Shown here one piece after another: positions 12,513 to 19,569 of a stretch of 20,174 nt of DNA. Within the stretch, counting starts at the first letter, position 1. Each line of letters opens with the position of its first letter. Location: IMG/VR virus record IMGVR_UViG_3300021405_000055, positions 1 through 20,174 of that record. One strand, written 5' to 3'. The notes below the pieces were generated by a model that was not told where the DNA came from, searched no databases, and saw only the letters and a program-made list of their open reading frames with translations. This DNA is from a virus. The position numbers were made by a program, and so were the translations under genes.

Positions 12513-12709
12513 CCGAATACTTCTCAGCCCAACCCTACACCGAAGAGGAACGCGAACGCGATGACGCGTTGAAGCGCATGTCCTACGGCCGATGGAGCCT
12601 GCGCAGATTGCTTCGCCCCAGCCGTAAGGCTGCGCTACAGTCCGGCAACGCAAAAAAGACCAAGAAACGCCGGTCATTCAAAGCCCAACCGTGGTGGCTT
12701 GAGGATTGA
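12509..12709 (+). CDS. Small basic protein, 66 aa
   Basis: The ATG at 12509 overlaps the DUF1376 stop (ATGA), with GGGA just before it. The N-terminal 20 residues are acidic and Tyr-rich (MTEYFSAQPYTEEERERDD). The rest is strongly basic (RWSLRRLLRPSRKAALQSG, KKTKKRRSFK) and ends PWWLED. Such a charge profile suggests nucleic-acid binding. It is the last gene of the rightward early block. The stop codon TGA lies within a degenerate family-2 repeat. Confidence 0.65.
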   Translation: MTEYFSAQPYTEEERERDDALKRMSYGRWSLRRLLRPSRKAALQSGNAKKTKKRRSFKAQPWWLED

Positions 12710-12731
12710 TCACGGGGGCTCTTGACGGAAT
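12708..12731 (+). repeat. Degenerate family-2 repeat
   Basis: GATCACGGGGGCTCTTGACGG followed by AAT resembles the second part of family 2 (GATCACGGG-TGGCTTTGG-CGACACGGAAAT). It starts within the stop codon of the preceding gene, in the same orientation relative to transcription as the intact copies. Confidence 0.4.
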
Positions 12732-12756
12732 GGCAGGGAATCGCGATGATGAGGTT

Positions 12757-12782
12757 CGGCCTTAGTGGCTCTCGGGCCGTTT
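12757..12782 (+). terminator. Hairpin 1 of intergenic block
   Basis: CGGCCTTAG (12757-12765) pairs with CTCGGGCCG (12771-12779) over nine positions, including one G-U pair and one mismatch, with a five-base loop, followed by TTT. Together with the hairpin at 12818 it may end early transcription. The T-run is short, so it may be an RNA structure rather than an efficient terminator. Confidence 0.4.
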
Positions 12783-12795
12783 GTTCGTAGTGTTG

Positions 12796-12815
12796 TTGCA
12801 GCCCCCCCCTGCAAG
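12796..12815 (+). other. C-rich hairpin
   Basis: TTGCAG and CTGCAA flank seven C residues (eight C in a row in total). The 6-bp perfect inverted repeat has a pure-C loop, a rare composition here. It lies between two similar hairpins in the block upstream of the small terminase gene; its role is unknown. Confidence 0.35.
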
Positions 12816-12817
12816 GG

Positions 12818-12851
12818 AACGGCCTTATGGGGCAACTCATGGGGCCGTTTT
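12818..12851 (+). terminator. Hairpin 2, probable terminator
   Basis: AACGGCCTTATG (12818-12829) pairs along all 12 positions (two G-U pairs) with CATGGGGCCGTT (12838-12849), with an 8-base loop. Four T residues follow. It shares the ends CGGCCTTA and GGGCCGTTT with hairpin 1. It stands between the early block and the terminase genes, where transcription is often controlled and where cos or pac sites are found. Confidence 0.5.
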
Positions 12852-12883
12852 CGCATTGTGGCGAGACTGATTCCAGGTGATTC

Positions 12884-13648
12884 GTGACGGATAGTGCAGT
12901 GCAACATACTGGATCACGAGAGGGTCTTCCGACTGAATCACCGGATTCGGTCAACGATTCGCAGCAGCAATCTGGTCTCGGAACTTCGCTCGTTCCAGCG
13001 CAGTCCTTTGATGTTCCAGGCTCTAAGCCACTGCGAGATAACAAAAAAGAGCGGTTTTGCCGCCTTCGCGCTGTTCTGAGACCCAAAGCCGACGCCTATC
13101 GGCAGGCGGGCTACAGTACCGAATCCGATCACGCTGCCGCCGGCAATGCCTCGCGTTTGGAACGGCGCCATGACGTGATGGAGCGGATAGCTTTTCTGTC
13201 GCGGCAGGAAGACGAAATTCTCCGAATCAAACGCGAGCGAATCGAGGAATTTCTTTGGCTCGCCCACGAAACCAATGCTGCCGATATGTGGACGATGGTG
13301 GAAATGCCTATCTACGACCGCAAGGGCAATGCAATAATCGACAATGAAACTGGAGAACCGGCCACCAAAATGGTTCAGCGGCCGAAGCCGCTAAATGAAA
13401 TGCCCGAAGATGTGCAGCGGGCCATTGAGAGTTTTTCGATTAACGAGGCTGGGATGGTTATTCCCAAGCCCTACTCGAAAATGCAAGCCAACACTGAATT
13501 GCGTAAATTTTACGGGTTTGGTGCAGCGACGCGTGACGATGGCGAATTGTCGCGATTGAGCGATCAGGAGCTTGTGGCGCAGCTTGCGAATCAGGCGCGG
13601 GAACTGGGAATTGAGGTTGATTTGACGTATCGGCTCGGTGGGCAGTGA
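12884..13648 (+). CDS. terS: Terminase small subunit
   Basis: 254 aa from a GTG at 12884 with AGGTG six bases upstream. Residues 1-45 are low-complexity and include a stretch encoded by a family-1 repeat (TGSREGLPTESPDSVND). The core, KERFCRLRAVLRPKADAYRQ, AGYSTESDHAAAGNASRL and ERRHDVMERIAFLSRQED, is the helix-turn-helix region of the Terminase_2-type small subunit, which recognises phage DNA for packaging and forms a ring. A central and C-terminal part with EFLWLAHETNAAD and a final ELGIEVDLTYRLGG would oligomerise and contact the large subunit. The position just before the large subunit supports the call. Confidence 0.8.
   Translation: MTDSAVQHTGSREGLPTESPDSVNDSQQQSGLGTSLVPAQSFDVPGSKPLRDNKKERFCRLRAVLRPKADAYRQAGYSTESDHAAAGNASRLERRHDVMERIAFLSRQEDEILRIKRERIEEFLWLAHETNAADMWTMVEMPIYDRKGNAIIDNETGEPATKMVQRPKPLNEMPEDVQRAIESFSINEAGMVIPKPYSKMQANTELRKFYGFGAATRDDGELSRLSDQELVAQLANQARELGIEVDLTYRLGGQ
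12910..12955 (+). repeat. Family-1 repeat, copy E (inside coding sequence)
   Basis: TGGATCACGAGAG (12910-12922), 18-base spacer, CCGGATTCGGTCAAC (12941-12955). It lies in frame within the N-terminal low-complexity part of the small terminase. The one change in the core of the right arm (GACTC to GATTC) keeps a GANTC site. Confidence 0.8.
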
Positions 13649-13836
13649 TGTGTTCAAAGAGATTCCATATTCGGGCGTGGGGACATTCCACTGCGCCGGA
13701 TTTGGATTACGAATCTGATGTGGATGATTGCGCTGTTTACATGCAATACCCTTGCGTGAATGTAGCACTTCAAATTGCTGTGTCTCGTTCTGCTCTGGAA
13801 TTGGCACTGCGAGAGGGTGACCGCGCTGAGATTTAG
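13648..13836 (+). CDS. Possible small protein between terminase genes, 62 aa
   Basis: ATG at 13648 overlaps the TGA of the small terminase. The frame runs to TAG at 13834-13836, 12 bases before the large terminase start. The product (MCSKRFHIRAWGHSTAPDL...) has an acidic middle (DYESDVDDCAVY) and a helical end (VSRSALELALREGDRAE). No motif is recognised. Gene density, the overlapping start and lack of other content favour a real gene, but the evidence is thin. Confidence 0.45.
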   Translation: MCSKRFHIRAWGHSTAPDLDYESDVDDCAVYMQYPCVNVALQIAVSRSALELALREGDRAEI

Positions 13837-13848
13837 AACGCGCAGGCC

Positions 13849-15684
13849 GTGAATGAGACAACAAACAACGCGGCAAAAATGAACGCTCCGTTCGCCCGCA
13901 CCAAGCTCGAACAATTCGGCAAGTTGCTGACCGAATATCAACGTCGCAGAGCCAAGGCTGAACAATCGCAACGCGGGTGGTATGACGAAAATGGTGTTCG
14001 TCAAGGCGGATTAATCGCGCTCGTTCGGTACTTTTGGGCGGTGTTGGAGCCTGAAACGCCGTTTGTTGACGGCTGGCCACTCTGGGCCATGTGTGAGCAC
14101 TTGGAGGCCGTGACCTTCGGAGAAATCACCCGCCTTCTCATGAACGTTCCGCCTGGCTTCATGAAGTCGATGCTGGTCGATGTGTTCTGGCCGGCGTGGG
14201 AGTGGGGGCCGATGAAGAAAACCCACTACCGCTACATCGCTTTTTCGTATTCAGCTTCGCTCACTGAGCGCGATAACGACAGATTCCGAACCTTAATCAC
14301 GAATGAATCCTACCAGCGGCTTTACGGCCCGATGAAGACGAAAGTGAAAACCGAAACGATGGTGTTTGAGGAACGCGATGAAGCCGGTCAAGTCACGCTG
14401 CGCAATAAAACGACGATCAAGGTGATTAATACGCATACGGGGTGGAAGCTTGCGTCGTCTGTCGGTGGTGTGGCGACTGGCGAGCGCGGTGATCGGATCA
14501 TTATTGACGATCCGCATTCGGTTCAGGAAGCGGAATCGGAACGCGTGCGGGAAGAGACCGTGCGGTGGTTTCGTGAGTCTATTTCTTCGCGGTTTAATGA
14601 TCTTTCGACCGGCGCCATGGTTATCATCATGCAACGCGTTCACGAAGCAGATGTGTCCGGCATCGCGCTCGGTGTTGAGTTCGATTATTGCCATTTGATG
14701 ATTCCGTGGGAATTTGATTCGGCGCGGCAGACGGATGAACAGGGCGAGCCGATTCCAACGACAATCGGATGGACTGATCCTCGCGAAGAAGATGGCGAAG
14801 TGGCGTGGGATGCTCGATTTGCCGAAGGCGCGATGGAGCGAACCAAACGGGAAATCGGTCCTTATGGTTGGGCCAGCCAATATGCTCAGTCGCCGCAGCC
14901 CCGCGGCGGCGGTCTTTTCAAACGCGAGTGGTGGCAACTGTGGGAACCGGACGACGGAAAGTTTCCGATCTTCGACCTTGTTGTTGCATCACTTGACGGT
15001 GCTTTTACCGAAGACGAAGAGAATGATCCCTCTGCACTCACGGTTTGGGGGACTTTTGTACACCCGGAAACCAAAAAGAATTGCATTATGCTCATTCATG
15101 CATGGCGCAAGCATTTGGCATTTTCGGCTTCGCGGTTTGAGCGATTGCAGACTGAGGCTGTGATTGATGGCGCGCGGTGGCTTCCTGAGAACATCGTGCC
15201 AGGCATGGATGAAACCGAAGTTAAGCGGCGTAATGCTCGGTTTAAGCGGCGAACACAGTCAAAATGGGGCTTGGTGGAATGGGTTCAAGATACGTGTCAG
15301 ACCTACAAGGCGGACCTGCTCTTGATCGAAAATAAAGCGACAGGGCGGCCTGCTGCACAGGAAATCGCGAATCGATATGGGTTGCAGCGGTTCGGAATTC
15401 AGATGTGCGAGCCGAAAGGTGACAAGGTCGCTCGCGCGTTATCGGTGCAGCCGACATTTGCGCAGGGGTTGATTTATGCTCCTGAACGGGAATGGTCGGA
15501 GCTTGTGATCGCTGAAATGGAGGTTTTTCCTAAGGGTGCGCGCGATGACCTGACCGACACGGCGACGCAAGTCATGAAGTATTTCCGCGACGCCGGTTTA
15601 GCCATGACCGACGAGGAACTTGCCCACGAGGAATATGAGCGCGGGATGCACAAGCCGCAGCGTAAAGCTTTGTATCCCGTCTAA
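13849..15684 (+). CDS. terL: Terminase large subunit
   Basis: 611 aa motor of DNA packaging: an N-terminal ATPase and a C-terminal nuclease. The Walker A-like loop NVPPGFMKS lies at residues 99-107 and the Walker B RIIIDDPH at 216-223 (with a GERGD turn before). The coupling region GAMVIIMQRVHEADV follows. The nuclease domain has acidic motifs VVASLDGAF (about residue 380), LLIENKATG (about 490) and DDLTDTATQ near the C-terminus, which would bind the metal ions. The start is GTG at 13849 with a weak AGG; an ATG at 13879 would shorten it by ten residues. It acts with the small subunit and the portal. Confidence 0.92.
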   Translation: MNETTNNAAKMNAPFARTKLEQFGKLLTEYQRRRAKAEQSQRGWYDENGVRQGGLIALVRYFWAVLEPETPFVDGWPLWAMCEHLEAVTFGEITRLLMNVPPGFMKSMLVDVFWPAWEWGPMKKTHYRYIAFSYSASLTERDNDRFRTLITNESYQRLYGPMKTKVKTETMVFEERDEAGQVTLRNKTTIKVINTHTGWKLASSVGGVATGERGDRIIIDDPHSVQEAESERVREETVRWFRESISSRFNDLSTGAMVIIMQRVHEADVSGIALGVEFDYCHLMIPWEFDSARQTDEQGEPIPTTIGWTDPREEDGEVAWDARFAEGAMERTKREIGPYGWASQYAQSPQPRGGGLFKREWWQLWEPDDGKFPIFDLVVASLDGAFTEDEENDPSALTVWGTFVHPETKKNCIMLIHAWRKHLAFSASRFERLQTEAVIDGARWLPENIVPGMDETEVKRRNARFKRRTQSKWGLVEWVQDTCQTYKADLLLIENKATGRPAAQEIANRYGLQRFGIQMCEPKGDKVARALSVQPTFAQGLIYAPEREWSELVIAEMEVFPKGARDDLTDTATQVMKYFRDAGLAMTDEELAHEEYERGMHKPQRKALYPV

Positions 15685-15705
15685 AAATGGTGTAAGGACG
15701 AATTT

Positions 15706-16002
15706 ATGGAACACATCCCGCCCCACAAACCCATCCTCCTGTCCCCCACGCCGCTGTCCGATCAGCAATTGGATTGCATCGATAAGTTGGCGCAGTGCTT
15801 AGAGGAAGCCAAGAAAGGCAATGTTTATACGGTCGGAATCGTCGTGTGCATGAAGATGGGGTTTGCGACGACGATTGGCGGGACGGATGCGGGGTCGTTG
15901 AATCTGGGGTGTGATGCCTTGAAGCAACGCATTTTGGAGAATGTTGTGGATGAGGGCCGGGTGAAGCCGGGACAGGTTTCGATTATCAGGGGTAGGCAAT
16001 GA
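15706..16002 (+). CDS. Hypothetical protein, 98 aa
   Basis: ATG at 15706 with AAGGACG upstream. The N-terminus is proline-rich (MEHIPPHKPILLSPTPLSDQ), followed by a helix (LDCIDKLAQCLEEAKKG) and then strands around YTVGIVVCMKMGFATTIGG. It resembles short proteins in phage head operons without known function. Its last four bases form ATGA with the next gene. Confidence 0.65.
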   Translation: MEHIPPHKPILLSPTPLSDQQLDCIDKLAQCLEEAKKGNVYTVGIVVCMKMGFATTIGGTDAGSLNLGCDALKQRILENVVDEGRVKPGQVSIIRGRQ

Positions 16003-16259
16003 GTGAAGATAGGCGTTATGCGACGGAAGTGGCCGATTGGTGTGAACGCGAATTGAAAGCCGGGAAAGAAACTGGCCATCTTGAAACGCGGCCTTTCGTT
16101 CAAAATGCCCAGATGATTATCGCCGCTTTGCGAGAATACGCGAAGGGTAATCTGGGTGCAGTGAATTCCGGTCAATCCGTAGCGGACATCAAGGAACATT
16201 TGCGGACTCTCAAAAAGGACAAGTCAGATGGGTCACGAGAGTCTGCCGCAAACCGATAG
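15999..16259 (+). CDS. Hypothetical helical protein, 86 aa
   Basis: ATGA overlap with the preceding gene. Helical: MSEDRRYATEVADWCEREL, AQMIIAALREYAKGN, VADIKEHLRTLKKDK. The last ten residues (SDGSRESAANR) come from the start of family-1 repeat copy G, read in a different frame from the next gene, so the repeat has probably supplied the stop codon of this gene and the start codon of the next. Confidence 0.65.
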   Translation: MSEDRRYATEVADWCERELKAGKETGHLETRPFVQNAQMIIAALREYAKGNLGAVNSGQSVADIKEHLRTLKKDKSDGSRESAANR

Positions 16260-16575
16260 ACCGGACTCGGTCACCGGCGATCAGCGACCCATGAGGGACT
16301 TTTTAAAAGACCCGATGCCAGAACGAATTGTATGGATGGGTTCTGGGGGTGTTGACACATCACACTATCCAACTCTGTCAATTGGATTGCAGGAATTTTC
16401 GCATAATATTCAAGGATTGAAGGTTCGGCCTCACATTGTGGTTATGATTGCGGCCGGAAATCAAGTCGAATATCAGAAAATAAGATGTGACATTAATGCC
16501 GATACGGCTAGGACTTTGGCGCGCAGACTAAATGAATTTGCTGATGCCGCCGATTGTCTGAATAAAGCGAAGTGA
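16228..16575 (+). CDS. Hypothetical protein with repeat-encoded N-terminus
   Basis: 115 aa from ATG 16228, with AAGGA nine bases upstream. Residues 1-16 (MGHESLPQTDRPDSVT) are encoded by family-1 repeat copy G and are nearly the same as the start of the 98-aa protein at 18962. The rest (MRDFLKDPMPERIVWMGSG... YPTLSIGLQEFSHNIQG, HIVVMIAAGNQVEYQK) looks like a small alpha/beta domain of unknown family ending in a helix with TARTLARRLNEFADAA. If the repeat is recent, the original start may have been the ATG at 16291. Confidence 0.6.
   Translation: MGHESLPQTDRPDSVTGDQRPMRDFLKDPMPERIVWMGSGGVDTSHYPTLSIGLQEFSHNIQGLKVRPHIVVMIAAGNQVEYQKIRCDINADTARTLARRLNEFADAADCLNKAK
16229..16275 (+). repeat. Family-1 two-block repeat, copy G
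   Basis: TGGGTCACGAGAG (16229-16241), 19-base spacer, CCGGACTCGGTCACC (16261-16275). It contains the start codon of one gene (ATGG) and, in its spacer, the TAG stop of the preceding gene. Confidence 0.88.
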
Positions 16576-16581
16576 CCTCGC

Positions 16582-16740
16582 ATGGATAATTCAATACGAC
16601 AATTGCGCATTTGGTTTTTTGGGTGGATAGATACATGCACTGCCGCCGGCATGTCGGAGACCGAAGCGAAGGTGTGGATAGCACGCCATTGGGAGTATGT
16701 GAAACTGCGCGCGACTTATGAAAGCGCAGCCAATGGCTGA
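16582..16740 (+). CDS. Hypothetical protein, 52 aa
   Basis: A complete frame from ATG 16582 to TGA 16738-16740, which overlaps the portal start. The product (MDNSIRQLRIWFFGWID..., GMSETEAKVWIARHWEYVK) is Trp-rich, with five Trp in 52 residues. It probably forms two amphipathic helices, one hydrophobic enough to touch a membrane or a protein groove. It fits tightly between the flanking genes, which supports it being real. No family is known to me. Confidence 0.6.
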   Translation: MDNSIRQLRIWFFGWIDTCTAAGMSETEAKVWIARHWEYVKLRATYESAANG

Positions 16741-18960
16741 CCCCGCCGCGCAACCCTTCGAAGGCATCCAAGTCGTTATTGAAGACGAAGACGGCAAGGT
16801 CACGACCGATCCCATAACTGGAACTGTTGCCACGCCCCAGCCGGATGGCGGCGTAGTCGTCCAACTGGACGCGCACAGGCCGAAGAAAGCCGGCGACGAT
16901 GACGAAGACAAATTCTACCGTAATCTCGCCGACGATATTGCCCCAAACGATCTCTCTCTGATCGCCAACGACCTTCACGACCAAATCGCCGCCGATGATC
17001 GATCGCGCGGCAATCACCTTGAAATCCGCGCCAGAGGCTTAGGCTTGTTGGGCCTTGAACTGAAAGAGCCGCGTGCGACGGTCGGTGACACCTCGTCCGC
17101 CGTCGAAGGTATGTCCACCGTCACCAATCCGCTCTTGCTGGAAGCCTGCCTCAAAGGCTGGGCCAACGCACAGGCGGAATTATTGCCGTCCGATGGTCCG
17201 GTGAAGGTCGCGAACAAGGACGATGCCTCAGTCCAATCCGAAGACAATCTCGCCGACGCTTTTGAGCGCGATCTGAATCATTACCTGACCAAAACCGCCA
17301 CCGAATATTATCCTGATACGTCGCACATGCTGTTATGGGGTACATATTTCGGCGGCTCTGGATTCAAGAAAATCTATCGCTGCCCGATGAAACGCAGGCC
17401 GGTTTCTGAAAGTGTCGATGAAAAAGATTTGATCGTTTCCGACACGACAAAAGACCTGCGCTCGTGCGCGCGAATCACCCACCAGATTCCCATGCGCCCA
17501 TCGGTGATGAAGCGCATGGAGTTGATGGGGCATATCGGCGTGGTCCTGTCACGACTCCTTCACCTCCATCACCAAATGCTGTTGACGCGAAGATTGCCGG
17601 CATCCAGGGCACCGATCCGACGCCGCAGAAAGCGCGTCCCGAGGATGAGCCTTACACGATTTGGGAATCGCAATGCGAGCTTGATCTTCCCGAATATGCT
17701 CCGGGAAAATTCAAGGGTGAAGGAATTCCGCTGCCGTATCTCGTGACGATCGACAAGGACTCGCGCGAGATAAAAGCTATTCGTCGCGACTGGAAAGAGG
17801 ACGACGACGACTGCCAGCGCAAGCGGATGTATGTCAAATATCCATATGTGCCAGGGCCTGGATTTTACGGAACGGGATTGCTGAATATCCTCGGCAATGC
17901 GTCGAGTGCTTTGACCGCAGCGTGGCGTCTGGCACTCGATTCGGCCATGTTTGCTACGTTCCCGTCGTTCCTCATCGCGAAACTCGGTGGTCGGCAAAAT
18001 ACATCGGACTTTCGCGTGGGACCTGGCACTGGCGTTCCGATTGATACAAACGGACAAGCCATCGGGAATATCATTTCGCCGATGCCTTACAAAGACGTAG
18101 GTCCGGGAATGCTCGCGCTGATCGACAAGGTGCAGCAACAGACGCAGGCACTGTCGGCGGCCGGCGATATTCCGACCGCAGAGGGTGTCGCGAACGTTCC
18201 GGTTGGCACGATGCTCGCCCAAATCGAACAAGCAACCAAGGTCGAATCCGCAGCGCACAAGGGAATGCACCAAGCTCAAGCCGAAGAAATCGAATTGATC
18301 GTTGATCTCTTCCGCGAGAAGCCGGAAGACTTTTGGAAGTCCAATAAAGTTTGCCCGAAAGGATATTGGGACGAACAAAAGTTTTTGCAGGCTTTGAATA
18401 ATTGCAATCTCGAACCGGCGTCTGATCCGAACACGCCATCGCATATTCATCGAGTGGCGAAGGGTGTCGCGCTTTCTCAATTGATTGCTGTTCCAGCCTT
18501 CACGCCGATCATGGACGCGCGGGGGACGTTGAATACGATTCTCGGGGTGATTCGCCAGGACCCGACGAATATTGTTCTGCCGCAGCAGGCTCCTGCGCCG
18601 CCGGCTCCCGATCCGAATATGATTGCGGCGAATGCCAAGATGATCAGTGCACAGGCTTCGCAGGCCAAGGCTGTGTCGGGGGCGCAGAACGACGCCGCAG
18701 AACTCGATATCAAGCGCCAACAGCTTGCGGCGGAACAGAATATCGCGACCGTCGATCTGGCCAAGGAAATGGTGATCCACAAGGATGACGCGGCGCATGA
18801 CGCCAAGGTAGCGGCTCAGCACCATGGATTAGGGGTCGCACAACATGGGTTGGCTTCTCAACAGGCTGTGCATGACGCGAATATGGACGTTGCGCAACAT
18901 GCCTTGGATGTGCATCAAGTGTTGAATCCGCCGGCGCCTACAGGTTCGGGAAATTCGTAA
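16733..18960 (+). pseudogene. P22-like portal protein, split by one-base frameshift
   Basis: The first part (ATG 16733, after MKAQP from a possible earlier ATG at 16718) covers an acidic N-terminus, then a portal core with DAFERDLNHYLTKTATEYYP and LWGTYFGGSGFKKIYRCP, and SVMKRMELMG. At 17527-17531 (TGGGGCATAT) the sense moves to the -1 frame as AYRRGPVTTPSPPS, PNAVDAKIAGIQG. It runs on through WESQCELDLPEYAPGKF, GLLNILGNASSALTAAW and SAAGDIPTAEGVANVPVG to TAA at 18960. One added G would give a protein of about 742 aa, the right size for this family. The long Gln/Ala-rich coiled coil (about the last 120 residues) is typical of the C-terminal barrel of P22-like portals. It forms the dodecameric head vertex. 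Confidence 0.8.
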
Positions 18961-18961
18961 G

Positions 18962-19258
18962 ATGGGTCACGAGAGTTCTTCGATTGCTGAAAGACCGGAC
19001 TCGGTCAACGACGACTTGGTGAAAACACTTAGGCTTGCAGCCGATGTGCATTGGAACGGTATGAGGCTCTTGCTAAAAGCGGCGGATCAGATTGAGCGGT
19101 TGCAGGAGAAAGTCCGCGACTGGGTTCCTCCGATCCGCTCGGCTGAGGAATTCAATGAATGGTGTAAGCGTCAGGCGGCTGAGGAACAAGCGCGCCCCAT
19201 GCCTCATCTTGAGGAAATTCTGAAAAATCTGCCGCCTCATCTAACTGGCGGCCCGTAG
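18962..19258 (+). CDS. Hypothetical protein with repeat-encoded N-terminus, 98 aa
   Basis: ATG at 18962, one base after the portal stop; the ribosome binding site is weak. Residues 1-16 (MGHESSSIAERPDSVN) come from family-1 repeat copy F. The remainder is helical (KTLRLAADVHWNGMRLLLKAA, QIERLQEKVRDWVPP, FNEWCKRQAAEEQA) and resembles a small coiled-coil protein. No family is recognised. Its position between the portal and later head genes suggests a minor structural or scaffold-related role, but this is inference. Confidence 0.6.
   Translation: MGHESSSIAERPDSVNDDLVKTLRLAADVHWNGMRLLLKAADQIERLQEKVRDWVPPIRSAEEFNEWCKRQAAEEQARPMPHLEEILKNLPPHLTGGP
18963..19009 (+). repeat. Family-1 two-block repeat, copy F
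   Basis: TGGGTCACGAGAG (18963-18975), 19-base spacer, CCGGACTCGGTCAAC (18995-19009). It supplies the ATG and first codons of the 98-aa gene and lies exactly at the junction with the portal gene. Confidence 0.88.
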
Positions 19259-19270
19259 GAAATCATCACA

Positions 19271-19486
19271 ATGACAACGCGCCGTTCATTGTTTTCTGTA
19301 GTGGTTGGTATGGCTATGCTGCCTCTCCTGAAAGGGAAGTCAACGCCTGCAAAGACAATACCAGTCATCGGCACGTTTGATGGCGAGAGGTTTGTGCCTC
19401 TCCAAACTGAAAAATGGTTCATTATAGAGGAAGGCCCCCCCATTTATTATGGACGCTTCCGAACACTCTTTCAGGAAGTCACTTGA
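19271..19486 (+). CDS. Hypothetical exported protein, 71 aa
   Basis: ATG at 19271; the nearest purine-rich stretch, AGGAAA, is 12 or more bases upstream. The N-terminus MTTRRSLFSVVVGMAMLPLL has a twin-arginine-like RRSLF followed by a hydrophobic core, so it may be exported by Tat or anchored in the membrane. There is no clear cleavage site. The rest (IPVIGTFDGERFVPLQTEKW, FIIEEGPPIYYGRFRTL) is beta-rich. Gene order in the head module is odd for an exported protein. No family is known. Confidence 0.55.
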   Translation: MTTRRSLFSVVVGMAMLPLLKGKSTPAKTIPVIGTFDGERFVPLQTEKWFIIEEGPPIYYGRFRTLFQEVT

Positions 19487-19518
19487 TTCGGGCGTGTTTT
19501 CTTCCTTTCCCGATCCGC

Positions 19519-19556
19519 AGGTGACCGAACCATTATCACTCCCCTCTCGTGACGCA
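19519..19556 (-). repeat. Family-1 repeat, copy H (opposite orientation, short spacer)
   Basis: On the minus strand TGCGTCACGAGAG (19556-19544), then a 14-base spacer, then TTCGGTCACCT (ending 19519). Relative to transcription it has the same orientation as copies A-C. It lies in the spacer before the next gene, leaving a good ribosome binding site (CGGAG) after it. The right arm is one of the weaker ones and lacks the GACTC. Confidence 0.65.
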
Positions 19557-19569
19557 AACGGAGTCTGCC

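Noticed and set aside
13391-14937. Long minus-strand frames under the terminase genes
   Set aside because: They lie opposite clear terminase coding sequence and look like antisense shadows.
17738-17751. CTCGTGACG in the portal, like an inverted family-1 left arm
   Set aside because: Short match inside conserved coding sequence, with no second arm.
17569-18825. 418-codon open frame on the minus strand inside the portal
   Set aside because: It mirrors the codon pattern of the portal coding strand; the product is Arg/Leu/His-rich with no recognisable fold.
3410-19556. CRISPR array
   Set aside because: Copies are dispersed over 16 kb rather than tandem, lie at gene junctions, and no cas genes are present.
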